The position numbers and the translations under genes are program-made. From CAWBRY01 sp963791295 (GTDB lineage: Bacteria > Bacteroidota > Bacteroidia > Chitinophagales > Chitinophagaceae): a stretch of DNA of 64,000 nucleotides. Every line of letters starts with the position of its first letter. Positions within the stretch are counted from its first letter, which is position 1. The stretch spans positions 1,798,001 to 1,862,000 of the forward strand of contig CAWBRY010000001.1 of NCBI GenBank assembly GCA_963791295.1, written 5' to 3'. Under the pieces are notes generated by a model, which was not told the origin of the DNA, did no database searches, and was given only the letters and a program-made list of their open reading frames with translations. Of the stretch, positions 28,684-38,269 are shown piece after piece.

Positions 28684-31178
28684 TTAGGCTCGCTTGTTCA
28701 GCGAGATGCGCCGGACCATGCTGATGATGATGCCGGTAGCAGTGATCACGACCCCGAGCCAGAGCAAGTTGATAAAGGGAAATTTATAAGCTTTCAGCGT
28801 AACGATATTGCATCACGGTCTTCTGATTCTTTAACACCCAATTCGATGCGTTTTGTCGGGATTCATCTTTTGTAATCTGATGCATCGAGGTTTTCTGCAA
28901 CGACGTATCCGGCATGTGCGAGTCACTTCATTTTTTAGCCGATTGCCAACTTCGGAGTGATCGTAGAAATGGAACCGGTTTTGGAAAAAACTTTTAAAGG
29001 GTGCTTCAAGAGGCTGCCGTCATTCGGTCCGAAGAGATTGGAAGGGAAGATTTTCTTTTGACCTGACATCTTCGAGTACCATGTATCCATTTGAATAAAA
29101 AATCGTGTCGCCCGCTTTCATCTTCTGTGGCTTGAAAACGCTCTTATCTTTTTGTTTTTCCGGATTCGGAAGAGAAGTGATATAAGTAAATACATCATGA
29201 TCCCAATAATGACGGGAAGAAGGGTTGGCCATCAATCCTTCATTTCCTTTATAATTTACAAATGCATTCGGCTGGAGTACAAATTCTTCTTTTCCATCCT
29301 TGCTCTTGAATCGGATATTATAAAACCAAAGTTGTTTTTTGGGATGTGCCGAATCACTTTCATAGGTGACCCAATATTTACCCATATCCGTTGTAAACCT
29401 TTTACCAGCGTGAGATTCTCGCCCGATTTTTGTTCACTTTCTTCTCCAAAATTGATGGCGATACCACTGGTATTATAGGAAAGAATTTCTTTTTTAGAAG
29501 AGGAAAGGAGTATTCCCAACAAGCACCAATCCAAATCCAACATGGCGAAATAGAACCGCCGGACAATTTTAGATTTCCCTTTAAGCCCAAGCCATATATA
29601 CCCTGCATTTGCAACGATTGCATAAATGCTGCAGGCGATCCCCAACCAGATAGCACCGAGAAAAACAGGTCCTTTCTTATTATAATTGATATCTCCCAAT
29701 GCCATGACCAGCGATGGCTGCAATTACCGCGATCAGGGTGGGTTTCCAGATTTTCTTCCAAAAAATTTCAACGGCGTGTTTCTTATACCGGAGATATTGT
29801 ACCGAAGCCAGTCAGCAGTCGCAATTATAATGGCGACATATACTTGAATACTATTGTAAGCAAATTCCGGGTCTTCCGGTGGGGCAATATTTGATTCAAA
29901 AATTTTATTAAATACAGGCAAGGAAGTCTTTCCAATAATGACCAATGCAGAAAGAAAAAATACCAACGAACCAATGAACATCCAGAATTCTCGTGGAAGA
30001 GCTGCTTTCTTCCTTTTCGGATCGCTGGAATTTCTTTATAGCGGTCATGAAAAACAAGTAATCCGGGAATAACCCACAACAATAGAAAGGCAATCAATTG
30101 ATGATTCATGCCCAGGTCAGTAAATGCATGGACGGATGAATCATCGAGGATGCCGCTCCGTGTGAGAAGGTGGAGTAAAGTATCAGGCAAAAGGCCAAAA
30201 TGAAAAATAGGTGTGTTGTTCTAAGCGAATGGCCACTGTGTTTATAAATAAGTAGTGTATGGATGCCGGCAATCATGACCAGCCAGGGAACCAATGATGC
30301 ATTTTCTACCGGATCCCAAGCCCAATAACCGCCAAAAGTGAGCGATTCATAAGCCCACATGGCACCCATCATGATCCCTACGCCAAGAACGGCAGAGGAA
30401 AAGAAAGCCCATGGCAATGCGGGCCTGGTCCAGGTATCAGTGATCATTCTTCTTTATCCAAAGTCGGCGCAATGACATAACGCAAATGGAACGATAGTCG
30501 AAGCAAATCCAATAAACAAGACAGGAGGATGGATCACCATCCAATAATTCTGCAATAAGGGATTGAGATCATTGCCATCGCGAATCGATAACAGATAGTC
30601 GGGTCGCAATGGCATTGGTGACATCGAAATCCACATGGTATGCCGGAGCATTATCCAAGAACTCCGGAATTTCTCAACAGCATGAAAGGGTTGCTACCCA
30701 GTCTTCCAATCGAAAATATAGATGCCCGCAATCATCGTGGCCAGGCAAAATTGAGCGAGGCTGATCACAGTCATTACCGGCGCTTCCCATTTCTTGCTGT
30801 TTATGATCAATATCAGTCCCAATACGCAATGCCAGAAACTCCATAGCATGAAACTTCCTTCCTGTCCTTCCCAAAAGCAGGCAAGCAAATATTTGAATTC
30901 CAGTGAAAGGCTGCTATGCTGCCATGCATATTTATATTCGAAGAGATGATTGTGAATAATGTAAAAAAGGATACTGAAAATGGCAATGACTGAAATCAGC
31001 TTCGGTTAAGAAAGGCAATGCGCGCCAATTTTTTCCAATGGGCGGCATCTTCTTGTTGATCTGCACGAGCGGATCGGAAATAAGAAAAGGCTGCAATCAG
31101 AGCTGGCCACAAGGATAAGAACAATAAAAAAGTGGCCTAGTTGTCCCGGGTAATAAGATGCTCACCGATGTAGCCCAT
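28684..31178 (-). CDS. ccsA: Cytochrome c heme lyase CcsA/CcmF-type
   Basis: The ATG at 31178 gives MGYIGEHL and, after one correction, LPGQLGHFFIVL. The heme-handling tryptophan-rich segment is FGGYWAWDPVENASLVPWL, followed by a His in MIAGIHTLLIYKH. Many membrane segments follow, then a large soluble loop (GKYWVTYESDSAHPKKQLWF, KMKAGDTIFYSNGYMVLEDV) and a last membrane helix (FPFINLLWLGVVITATGIII) before TAA at 28684. The total is about 830 residues. It ligates heme to apocytochrome c at the periplasmic face. About ten one-base errors interrupt the gene. ccmE lies 18 bases upstream. Confidence 0.9.
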
Positions 31179-31196
31179 TCGTATTGATTATTTATT

Positions 31197-31653
31197 TCAA
31201 TAAGCGTCGGGCTTGTCGCATGTCTTTGCGGAGAGTGTCGTTTCGGAGTTGGTTTGAATATTTTTTTCTGCTGCATTCATATCATCTTTGTATTTGGAAG
31301 GACATTTGGTTTGAATGTCCTTGCATTCAAAATGATCATCCTCGTATGATCCTTTTAAGACCAATTTTTCGCTGGTTTCCAGGTTTTCAATCCTGCCTTT
31401 GCCGGTAGATCACTTTCATTTTTTGGCCTAGTGTATCAATGGCCGATAAAACTCAAATAGTTGGGGTTTTTCAATTCATCATAGTCCACAGGCATAGATG
31501 TGATCCAACTTGGCAGCGACATGGACAAACTTTCCGGGATTGGCTTTAGCCCACTTCAATCGAATCATAAGTTGAAGCTCCTTTTAAAAAGCTGACCAAC
31601 ACAGCGATCGCTCCGGCAATCAGCACGAGTAATATGATATGAATTCTTTTCAT
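31197..31653 (-). CDS. ccmE: Cytochrome c maturation heme chaperone CcmE (CxxxY type)
   Basis: The start MKRIHIILLVLIAGAIAVLV is a signal anchor. After corrections the OB-fold reads NPGKFVHVAAKLDHIYACGL and SYEDDHFECKDIQTKCPSKY. The last motif, CPSKY (31290-31304), occupies the place of the HxxxY heme-binding motif of classical CcmE, so this is a CxxxY variant. The C-terminal tail is charged. The length of about 152 residues is normal. CcmE carries heme covalently to the CcmF/CcsA lyase encoded directly downstream. An exact -7 box lies 36 bases upstream. Confidence 0.75.
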
Positions 31654-31688
31654 CTTCTTTCATGCGGGATTAACCCGGCTTAACCGGC

Positions 31689-31696
31689 CAAAGTTA
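31689..31696 (-). promoter_or_regulatory. -7 box (TAACTTTG) of the ccmE-ccsA operon
   Basis: TAACTTTG is an exact TAnnTTTG match on the minus strand, 36 bases before the ccmE ATG and 51 bases from the divergent box of the acyl-CoA dehydrogenase gene. Confidence 0.5.
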
Positions 31697-31746
31697 GCTA
31701 AAATGGATGATCTGTCCTGCTTTCATCCTTCAAAACTGTTTACCCT

Positions 31747-31754
31747 TATCTTTG
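31747..31754 (+). promoter_or_regulatory. -7 box (TATCTTTG) of the acyl-CoA dehydrogenase gene
   Basis: TATCTTTG is an exact match 40 bases before the start at 31795. TTTC lies about 20 bases upstream and could be a degenerate -33 element. Confidence 0.5.
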
Positions 31755-31794
31755 CTGCCTGCTTGATCAATAACTAAAAGAATAAAACTATGAG

Positions 31795-32962
31795 ATGTTT
31801 TTCCAATTATCTGAAGAACAAGAGATGATCCGCAGAGCAGCCAGGAATTTTGCACAACAGGAATGTAAACCCGGAGTGATTGAAAGAGATGAGAAGCAGC
31901 AATTTCCAAGAGAACAGATCATGAAACTGGCTGAACTTGGATTTTTGGGAATGATGGTGAAATCGGAATATGGCGGTGCAGGCATGGACACCATAAGTTA
32001 TGTTCTTGGCGATGGAAGAGATCAGCAAGATCGATGCCAGTGTGAGTGTGGTGATGAGCGTGAACAACAGCCTGGTATGTTATGGATTGCAGGAATTTGG
32101 CACTGAAGCGCAAAAAACAAAAATACCTGGTTCCCCTGGCTCAAGGCAGAAAGGATGGTGAACTATACATCGGCGCATTTATGCTGAGCGAACCTGAAGC
32201 GGGGAGCGATGCTACTTCTCAAAAAACAACCGCCGAAGATAAAGGCGATCATTATCTGTTCAATGGAACGAAGAACTGGATCACGAATGGAGGAACGGCT
32301 TCTGTCTACCTGGTCATCGCGCAGACTGATGCGGCTAAGAAATCAAAAGGGATCAATGCTATTGATCGTTGAAAAAAATTGGCCCGGCGTGGTAGTGGCA
32401 GCGAAGGAAAACAAATTGGGAATTCGCGGAAGCGATACGCATTCAGTTATGTTCAATGATGTAAGGGTGCCCAAAGAAAACCGGATCGGCGAAGATGGTT
32501 TTGGATTTAAGTTCGCCATGAAGACGCTTGGCCGGCGGCAGGATCGGCATTGCATCTCAGGCCCTTGGTATTGCCAGTGGCGCCTATGAACTCGCAAAGG
32601 AATATTCAAAAACGCGGAAAGCATTTGGTACGGAGATCAAGAATCACCAGGCAATAGCATTCAAATTGGCCGATATGGCGACACGGATAGAAGCTTCCCG
32701 GCTGCTTTGTCTGAAAGCCGCATGGGAAAAGGATAATCAATCTTAGATTATACACTGAGCAGCTCAATGGCTAAAGTGTTTGCGAGCGAGACGGCCATGT
32801 GGGCCAGCTGTTGAAGCCGTCCAGATTCATGGTGGATATGGATTTGTAAAGGAATACCATGTGGAAAGATTGATGCGGGATGCAAAGATCACACAGATCT
32901 ATGAAGGCACGAGTGAGGTGCAGCGTATCGTCATCAGCCGATCCATTTTGAAAGAATTATAG
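31795..32962 (+). CDS. Acyl-CoA dehydrogenase (short/branched-chain type)
   Basis: The start MFFQLSEEQEMIRRAARNFA is typical; another ATG at 31790 is out of frame. Conserved segments across four frames are SEYGGAGMDTISYV, FMLSEPEAGSDATSQKT, FNGTKNWITNGGTASVYLVI, NKLGIRGSDTHSVMFNDVRV, GGRIGIASQALGIASGAYEL, QIHGGYGFVKEYHVERLMRD and YEGTSEVQRIVISRSIL, where the Glu of YEGTSE is the catalytic base. The span fits about 389 residues. It oxidises acyl-CoA with FAD, passing electrons to electron-transfer flavoprotein. The yggS gene begins three bases after the stop, so the two are probably co-transcribed. Confidence 0.93.
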
Positions 32963-32965
32963 TGA

Positions 32966-33651
32966 GTGGCAATCAATCGACAAGCATACCAGCAAATAAA
33001 GGCAGAACTGGATCAAATCAAATACTGTCCTGGTCGCTATCTCCAAGACCAAACCTGTAGCAGACATTCTTGAATTATATGAGATGGGGCATCGCGATTT
33101 TGGCGAAAACTATGTGCAGGAGCTTGCAGATAAACAAGCCAAACTACCCGGGGATATTCGCTGGCATTTTATCGGACACTTGCAGCGCAACAAAGTGAGG
33201 CAGATCGCTTCCTTCGTGCAACTGATACAGGGTGTTGACAGTCTTAAATTGCTGGAAGAGATCAAAAAGAAGGTGCAAAAAACCAAAATACCATCCATTG
33301 CCTGTTACAGGTTCATATAGCCGAAGAAGAAACAAAATTTGGATTGGATGAAAAAGAATTGGAAGAATTATTGGTGAAGTTGATGCCGGCAGAAGGATTT
33401 AGTCATGTAAAAATTAGCGGATTGATGGGAATGGCGTCATTCACCGACAACCAGGATACGATGAGAAAGGAATTCAAACATCTTAAAGAGGTGTTCGATA
33501 GAATGAGGACAATGGATACAACATTTACCACTATTTCGATGGGCATGAGCCAGGATTACAAAGTGGCGATGGAGGAAGGAAGCAACATGGTCGGATCGGC
33601 AGCCTGATTTTTGGAGAAAGAGCCGTCGAAGCAAATGAGGCTCCATCGTAA
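32966..33651 (+). CDS. YggS/PLPBP-family pyridoxal-phosphate homeostasis protein
   Basis: A GTG at 32966 starts VAINRQAYQQIKAELDQI. After corrections the PLP-lysine segment reads VLVAISKTKPVADILELYEM, followed by GHRDFGENYVQELADKQAKL, IRWHFIGHLQRNKVRQIASF, LLQVHIAEEETKFGLDEKEL, ISMGMSQDYKVAMEEGSNMV and GSLIFGERAVEANEAPS, the complete YggS pattern in about 228 residues. It binds PLP and keeps vitamin B6 and amino-acid pools balanced. Three frame changes (near 33030, 33305 and 33602) interrupt it. Confidence 0.92.
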
Positions 33652-33680
33652 TTTTATAAACAAATTTTTCTTTATATTCA

Positions 33681-34136
33681 ATGCGTTATTTTTTCTCACT
33701 TATATTGATCAGTTACGGTGCATGCGCCTCAGCGCAGCAAGAGAGGGATACCATGTTCAAGCACTGTCCGGTCTATATCACTGACACCGTTACATCCAAC
33801 AACTTCTTTCTTGAATCTCAACCTGCAACATTGAAGGTGGATCGGGTAAAGGGAAATCTGACCGTCGTATTACAGCAACGAGATCAATACTTCACTTTTT
33901 TTTTCCATGATAATAAACTGAAAAACACAAAGTATACGATCATGAAAGGATCGGCGTCCAATAAGTCAAGGTGGAAGCCAAATATTCTTTCCGGTCCGGG
34001 CAACAGGTTTCATTTGTTGATGTCCGTTCAGGAACAGTGGAGTCCACATTTGATCAGAAAAAGAATCTCTGGCATTTAAAGGTGTCAGGTATCATTGCAA
34101 ACCTTGTGGAAAGAGCTGTCACCTACTACCGGGTGA
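33681..34136 (+). CDS. Small secreted protein of unknown function
   Basis: The start MRYFFSLILISYGACASAQ is a clean signal peptide. The mature part reads HCPVYITDTVTSNNFFLESQ, VDRVKGNLTVVLQQRDQYFT and FHDNKLKNTKYTIMKGSAS; a one-base error near 33965 shifts it to KYSFRSGQQVSFVDVRSGTV and KKNLWHLKVSGIIANLVERA. In the first frame it stops at 34079; the shifted frame stays open antisense to the dioxygenase gene, so the end near 34136 is an estimate. I recognise no domain. It follows yggS by 29 bases. Confidence 0.5.
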
Positions 34137-34809
34137 GGGCGGAGCTTTATTTTCCACTTGATCATTTCACCTGGATAGTTCGGAATATTTTTTCCCAGAT
34201 AAATATTTCTCTCTGCATAGATCATTCCATCTCTTTTTTTCGTGACCAGAATCCCAATTCCACCCCTCCCTGCTTGTCTTTTTCTTTCTGTAGCAGTAAG
34301 GAAGGGATCATCATCAAAAAGAAACTCATCGATCCAATATTCATTTTTCCCGGCTCCTTAACGATCGGGTGAATATGTGACGGAATATTTGCTCCGGGAT
34401 AGGGAGCAGGTCTTAGCGTATAAAAACGGTATTGTCCCTTTTCGTTTGTTTTAACCCATCCTTTAATATATCCATGTCTGCCGGCGGAACCTTTCTCTTA
34501 TTCTTATTGGTATATTTTCCGGTTTGGTCGGTATGATAGATATAAAAAACAACATCTTTTGCAGGCGTTTTTCCATCCGCTTTATAAACGATGCCACAGA
34601 CGACCATTTTTGGACCCGTTTCGGCAAAGTCGGGTAGGGTATCGGTCCAATTCAACTGGTTAAAAGGGATAGGACTTTCAAAAATGGGTTCACACCCTTC
34701 ACAACTTCCACCCGACCTTAACGGTTGATGCATTATCTGTATTGGTGTTTTGTGAGCGGCCGCAGGAAACTATGCCTACAAAGACAAGGAATAGCAAAGA
34801 ATATTTCAT
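34085..34809 (-). CDS. Intradiol ring-cleavage dioxygenase-like lipoprotein
   Basis: The ATG at 34809 opens MKYSLLFLVFVGIVSCGRSQ with the lipobox IVSC. The domain reads KMVVCGIVYKADGKTPAKDV, VVFYIYHTDQTGKY and, after a correction, YRFYTLRPAPYPGANIPSHI with a following HP. The Tyr in PAPYP and the two His in SHIHP match the iron ligands of intradiol (catechol/protocatechuate) dioxygenases. Bacteroidota carry many such exported homologues whose substrates are unknown. The in-frame stop is at 34085, but the usual family end (NIPNYP) is reached near 34170, so the true stop may be the TGA at 34167. It is divergent from the LytS kinase gene. Confidence 0.78.
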
Positions 34810-34855
34810 ATAAAATGTTTTACCCTGCAAAATTTGGATTCTTTATAATCATTTA

Positions 34856-34982
34856 TGGAATGAATTACACCAATGGCAGATGAAACGTGATGAATAGAAC
34901 AAGAGAATAGTTTGTTTGATAGCAGATGGAGTAGGATTCTGATGCGAACGTCAGGCAAATCAGCCATTGGTGTAATCTTCCA
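34856..34982. repeat. Inverted repeat pair in the divergent dioxygenase/LytS intergenic region
   Basis: The left arm at 34856-34877 contains ATTACACCAATGGC and the right arm at 34963-34982 contains its exact 14-base reverse complement GCCATTGGTGTAAT; both arms extend with TGGAA/TTCCA at the outer ends after a small gap. They are 85 bases apart and lie between two divergent genes. They could be a pair of operators or the ends of a tiny element; no coding sequence lies between them. Confidence 0.75.
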
Positions 34983-35013
34983 TCCGGGCTGGAATTAGTA
35001 ATTTAATTTGCAT

Positions 35014-36041
35014 ATGGTAAACACCGAACTGGTTCTTCAGGTACAAATTGCACCACGTTACCTTCTGGATCCTCATTTTCGGGGTTTGGTATTTTCTGCG
35101 CTATGAGGATTATCCCAATGCAGTCAAAGCGTTCCAGGTCACAATTATTAAGTTGCTCGACCTGGTAATCATGATTTATTTCACCAATTATATATTGATT
35201 CCCCGGCTGCTCTATAGGAAAAGATATGTCTGGTTTGCCGTCATTTTTGTGCTGATGATCGTGACCAGCTGCATCATTAAGATGAGTATACTGGCACAGG
35301 TACTCAACGAACCTTTGCAGGATGGGCTTTCGAACAATTTCAAGGCAAGGATCTACAATAATATAGTTCCGCATTTTTTCCTCGTCACTGCCGGCGCGGC
35401 CGTGAAGTTGATGTTGGACTATGCCGAATTGCAAAAGCGAATGGCGGAGATAGCAAAGGAAAAGGCAGAGGCCGAGTTGAATTTTCTTAAATCGCAGATC
35501 AATCCTCATTTCCTTATTCAATTCACTCAATTCTGTCTATTTCCTGATCGATAAAAATAACCCGGGGGCAAGGGAAGCGCTGCATAAATTTTCGGATATG
35601 CTGCGTTACCAGCTATATGAAATGAATGGAGATAAAATTCCGATTGAAAAAGAGATTAGTTATCTGAATGATTATATGGATCTTGCAACAATTGCGTAAG
35701 GATGAGAATTATTCTGTTCAATTGAAATGCAGCCCCGAAGTTAAAGGGTTCATGATTGAACCATTATTGCTTATTCCGTTTGTAGAAAATGCATTTAAAC
35801 ATATTTCACATAGAAAAGGAGAGATCAATTTCATCAGACTGGATATGAGTCGCGACAACGGAGAGTTTCATTTCATGATTGAGAATTCAAAAGACGCAAT
35901 GGAAAAAACAACTGAAAAGCCCGGAGGAATCGGACTCAAAACGTGAAGCGTCGTTTGGAATTGCTGTATCCCGGTCAACACAGTTTGCAAATCGAGGATC
36001 AACAAGGCCTGTTTACTATTGACCTGAAGTTAACTGTATAA
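35014..36041 (+). CDS. LytS-type membrane sensor histidine kinase
   Basis: The ATG at 35014 gives MVNTELV, then after a shift YKLHHVTFWILIFGVWYFLR. Membrane segments follow (LDLVIMIYFTNYILIPRLLY, FAVIFVLMIVTSCIIKM), then a coiled coil (LQKRMAEIAKEKAEAELNFL) and the His_kinase box KSQINPHFL/FNSLNSVYFL with the phospho-acceptor His, split by a one-base error near 35520. The ATP-binding domain reads EPLLLIPFVENAFKHISH and EKPGGIGL…NVKRRLELLYPG. The total is about 342 residues. It pairs with the LytTR regulator gene 16 bases downstream. Confidence 0.92.
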
Positions 36042-36057
36042 AAGCGAGCAGCCTAAT

Positions 36058-36774
36058 ATGATAAACTGCATAATAATAGATGATGAGCCCCTGGCAAGGA
36101 AAGGATTGAAAGAATATATCGCAGATGTTGAATTCCTAAGTCTGGGCGGAGAATTCGACAATCCTTTAAAGGCAACTGAGTTGATCAAACGAGGGGAAGC
36201 GCAGTTACTTTTTTTAGACATACAAATGCCAAAGATCACAGGTCTTGACTTTTTTAAAACACTGACACAGGCGCCCCCGGTAATATTTACTACAGCCTAT
36301 CCGCAATATGCCGTTGAAGGGTATGAAGTCAATGCACTCGATTATTTGGTGAAACCCATCTCATTTGAACGATTCCTGAAGGCGGCCTTAAAAGCAAAAG
36401 AATATTATGAGGTGCGGGAAAAGAATTTGAAGGAAAGCCAGGTTGTAGATGATCATTTTTTTATCAAGGCGGACAATAAATTAGTCAGGATTTTATTTGA
36501 TGATATTTTATATATAGAAGCCTTGCAGAACTATGTCACCATTATTACCACGGAAAGAAAATATATTACTTATCTCACATTCAAATCCATTGAAGAGTAC
36601 TTGCCTTCTGATCGATTCATGAAAGTGCATAAATCTTATATTATTTCTGCTGGCAAAGTGAGTAGCATTGAAGGAAATGAGATCCGTATCGGCCAGCACG
36701 CTATCCCCGTAAGCCGGAATCTAAAAGAAGAAGTGTTAGAGAAATTGTTAAAAAACAAGTTTCTCAAACGATAG
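36058..36774 (+). CDS. LytTR-family response regulator
   Basis: This intact 238-residue ORF has an N-terminal receiver domain (MINCIIIDDEPLARKGLKEY; phospho-acceptor Asp in LLFLDIQMPKITGLDF; conserved Lys in LDYLVKPISFERF) and a C-terminal LytTR DNA-binding domain (HFFIKADNKLVRILFDDILY, YIEALQNYVTIITTERKYI, FMKVHKSYIISAGKVSSIEG). It is co-transcribed with the LytS kinase and probably regulates neighbouring envelope genes, but its target is not visible. Confidence 0.95.
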   Translation: MINCIIIDDEPLARKGLKEYIADVEFLSLGGEFDNPLKATELIKRGEAQLLFLDIQMPKITGLDFFKTLTQAPPVIFTTAYPQYAVEGYEVNALDYLVKPISFERFLKAALKAKEYYEVREKNLKESQVVDDHFFIKADNKLVRILFDDILYIEALQNYVTIITTERKYITYLTFKSIEEYLPSDRFMKVHKSYIISAGKVSSIEGNEIRIGQHAIPVSRNLKEEVLEKLLKNKFLKR

Positions 36775-36778
36775 CGTA

Positions 36779-36786
36779 TAACTTTG
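36779..36786 (+). promoter_or_regulatory. -7 box (TAACTTTG) upstream of msrB
   Basis: TAACTTTG, an exact consensus match, begins five bases after the response-regulator stop codon and 72 bases before the msrB ATG, so msrB-msrA can be transcribed apart from lytST. Confidence 0.45.
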
Positions 36787-36857
36787 CAAAATAATTTTGA
36801 TGGATTCAAAAACCCGATTCGCATGGGTTTCGTTTATAATCCAGAAAATCAAATTTT

Positions 36858-37398
36858 ATGCGCAAACTCAACCTTATTTTCGTCTTCGGGCTTTTCCTAT
36901 TGACCGCCAGTTGCGGCAGCGCCCAGGCAGATAAAGCAAAATATCCAGATCCAAAGGAGGCAGATTCTAAAACGGTGTATCCTGTAAAATATACCGACGC
37001 AGAATGGAAAGCGCGACTGACAGATCTTCAATACAATAGTCCTTCGCCACGAAGGTACGGAGCCGGCTTTCTCTGGGAAGTATGATCATTTTTATGAAAA
37101 AGGGACTTATTATTCTGCTGCTACGCTACAGCCTTTATTCAGTTCTGAAGCGAAATTTAACTCCGGGACGGGTTGGCCCAGTTTTTATGCACCGATTACG
37201 CCAGATGCGGTAAGGTTGGTAAGGGATGAAAGTTTTGGTATGGTTCGTATGGCAGTAGTAGATAGCAAAAGCGGCTCTCATCTGGGGCATGTATTTGATG
37301 ATGGTCCTGCCCCCACGCGTAAGAGATATTGTATGAATTCGGCGGCACTGATCTTCGTTCCGGAAGGTGGAAAGCCACCCGTTAGTTCAAAACCATAA
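36858..37398 (+). CDS. msrB: Peptide-methionine (R)-S-oxide reductase MsrB, lipoprotein
   Basis: The start MRKLNLIFVFGLFLLTASCG has the lipobox LTASC. One frame change near 37040 joins VKYTDAEWKARLTDLQYN to the MsrB core: SGTGWPSFYAPITPD, SKSGSHLGHVFDDGPAP and RYCMNSAALIFVPEGGKPP, with the catalytic Cys in RYCMN. The zinc-binding CxxC pairs of many MsrB proteins are absent (KGTYYSAATLQPLFSS is found instead). The length is about 180 residues. It reduces methionine-R-sulfoxide in envelope proteins, paired with MsrA encoded 16 bases downstream. Confidence 0.93.
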
Positions 37399-37414
37399 AA
37401 TAAACTAAATAAAA

Positions 37415-38059
37415 ATGAGGTTAGTATTCGTTACCAGCATGGCAATTATTTTGTTGGCTTCTTGTGCGCAGACCCAGGGAAACAGTGTTCCTATTCCCGT
37501 CGCATCAAAAGAAAAACCCAGCGCTAATGAAGCCGTGGCAACATTTGCCGAAGGATGTTTCTGGCATGCAGAAATCATATTCCAGAGCTTGGTGGGAGTG
37601 AGGGATGCAGTGTCCGGATATGCAGGCGGGACAGACAGCAATCCGGATTATGAAAAAGTGAGCACGGGAAGGACGGGTCATGCTGAGACTGTACAAGTTT
37701 ATTATGATCCTTCAATGATCTCATATGAAACATTGGTGAAGGCTTTATTTGCAAGCATGGATCCAACCCAACTAGATCGCCAGGGCAATGATGTCGGCAG
37801 TGAATACAGATCCATTGCCTTTTACAGGAATGACAAAGAAAAAAAGGTCATTGAGGCGGAGATTAAAAGATTGACAGATGCTAAAAACTATAGCGGAAAG
37901 ATCGTTACGGAAGTGGTTCCTTTTACGAAATTTTATCCCGCAGAAGCCTACCATCAGGAATATGTTTATAATCATCCCTCCAATCCCTATGTAAGAAATG
38001 TTTCTATTCCTGATTTCTTAGCTTTTAAAAAAGAATTCAAGGGAATCTTTAAGCCCTAA
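37415..38059 (+). CDS. msrA: Peptide-methionine (S)-S-oxide reductase MsrA, lipoprotein
   Basis: This intact 214-residue ORF starts MRLVFVTSMAIILLASCAQT with the lipobox LASC. The catalytic motif ATFAEGCFWHAEIIFQSLVG holds the nucleophile Cys in GCFW, followed by VSGYAGGTDSNPDYEKVSTG, RTGHAETVQVYYDPSMISYE, GNDVGSEYRSIAFYRNDKEK and EAYHQEYVYNHPSNPYV. It reduces methionine-S-sulfoxide. Together with MsrB both stereoisomers are repaired on the periplasmic side. Confidence 0.96.
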   Translation: MRLVFVTSMAIILLASCAQTQGNSVPIPVASKEKPSANEAVATFAEGCFWHAEIIFQSLVGVRDAVSGYAGGTDSNPDYEKVSTGRTGHAETVQVYYDPSMISYETLVKALFASMDPTQLDRQGNDVGSEYRSIAFYRNDKEKKVIEAEIKRLTDAKNYSGKIVTEVVPFTKFYPAEAYHQEYVYNHPSNPYVRNVSIPDFLAFKKEFKGIFKP

Positions 38060-38076
38060 AAATTTGGAGAAGGTTA

Positions 38077-38235
38077 TTAGCTTCCTCTTTGAGAACCCGT
38101 ATTGGACTGCTTACTGACAAAGCCTCCGGATTTATTCGGCTTTTGGATAAATTTTGATCCCTGGTTACTCGCAGGATTATTTTTCTTATTCCCCTTCTTC
38201 TTGTTCTTGTTGTTGTTTTGATTAAGTAGTGACAT
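38077..38235 (-). CDS. Very small Asn/Lys-rich basic protein, function unknown
   Basis: A 52-codon ORF from the ATG at 38235 reads MSLLNQNNNKNKKKGNKKNN and then PASNQGSKFIQKPNKSGGFV, ending NTGSQRGS before TAA at 38077-38079. It has no membrane segment and a very high share of Lys, Asn, Gly and Ser, as in disordered nucleic-acid-binding proteins. It lies between the convergent msrA stop and an upstream membrane-protein gene on the same strand (35 bases away). Its regular codon pattern and clean start suggest a real gene, but I cannot name it. Confidence 0.45.
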   Translation of the reverse strand: MSLLNQNNNKNKKKGNKKNNPASNQGSKFIQKPNKSGGFVSKQSNTGSQRGS

Positions 38236-38269
38236 AACGCCTCAATTTGTGATGCAAATATAACTCGAA

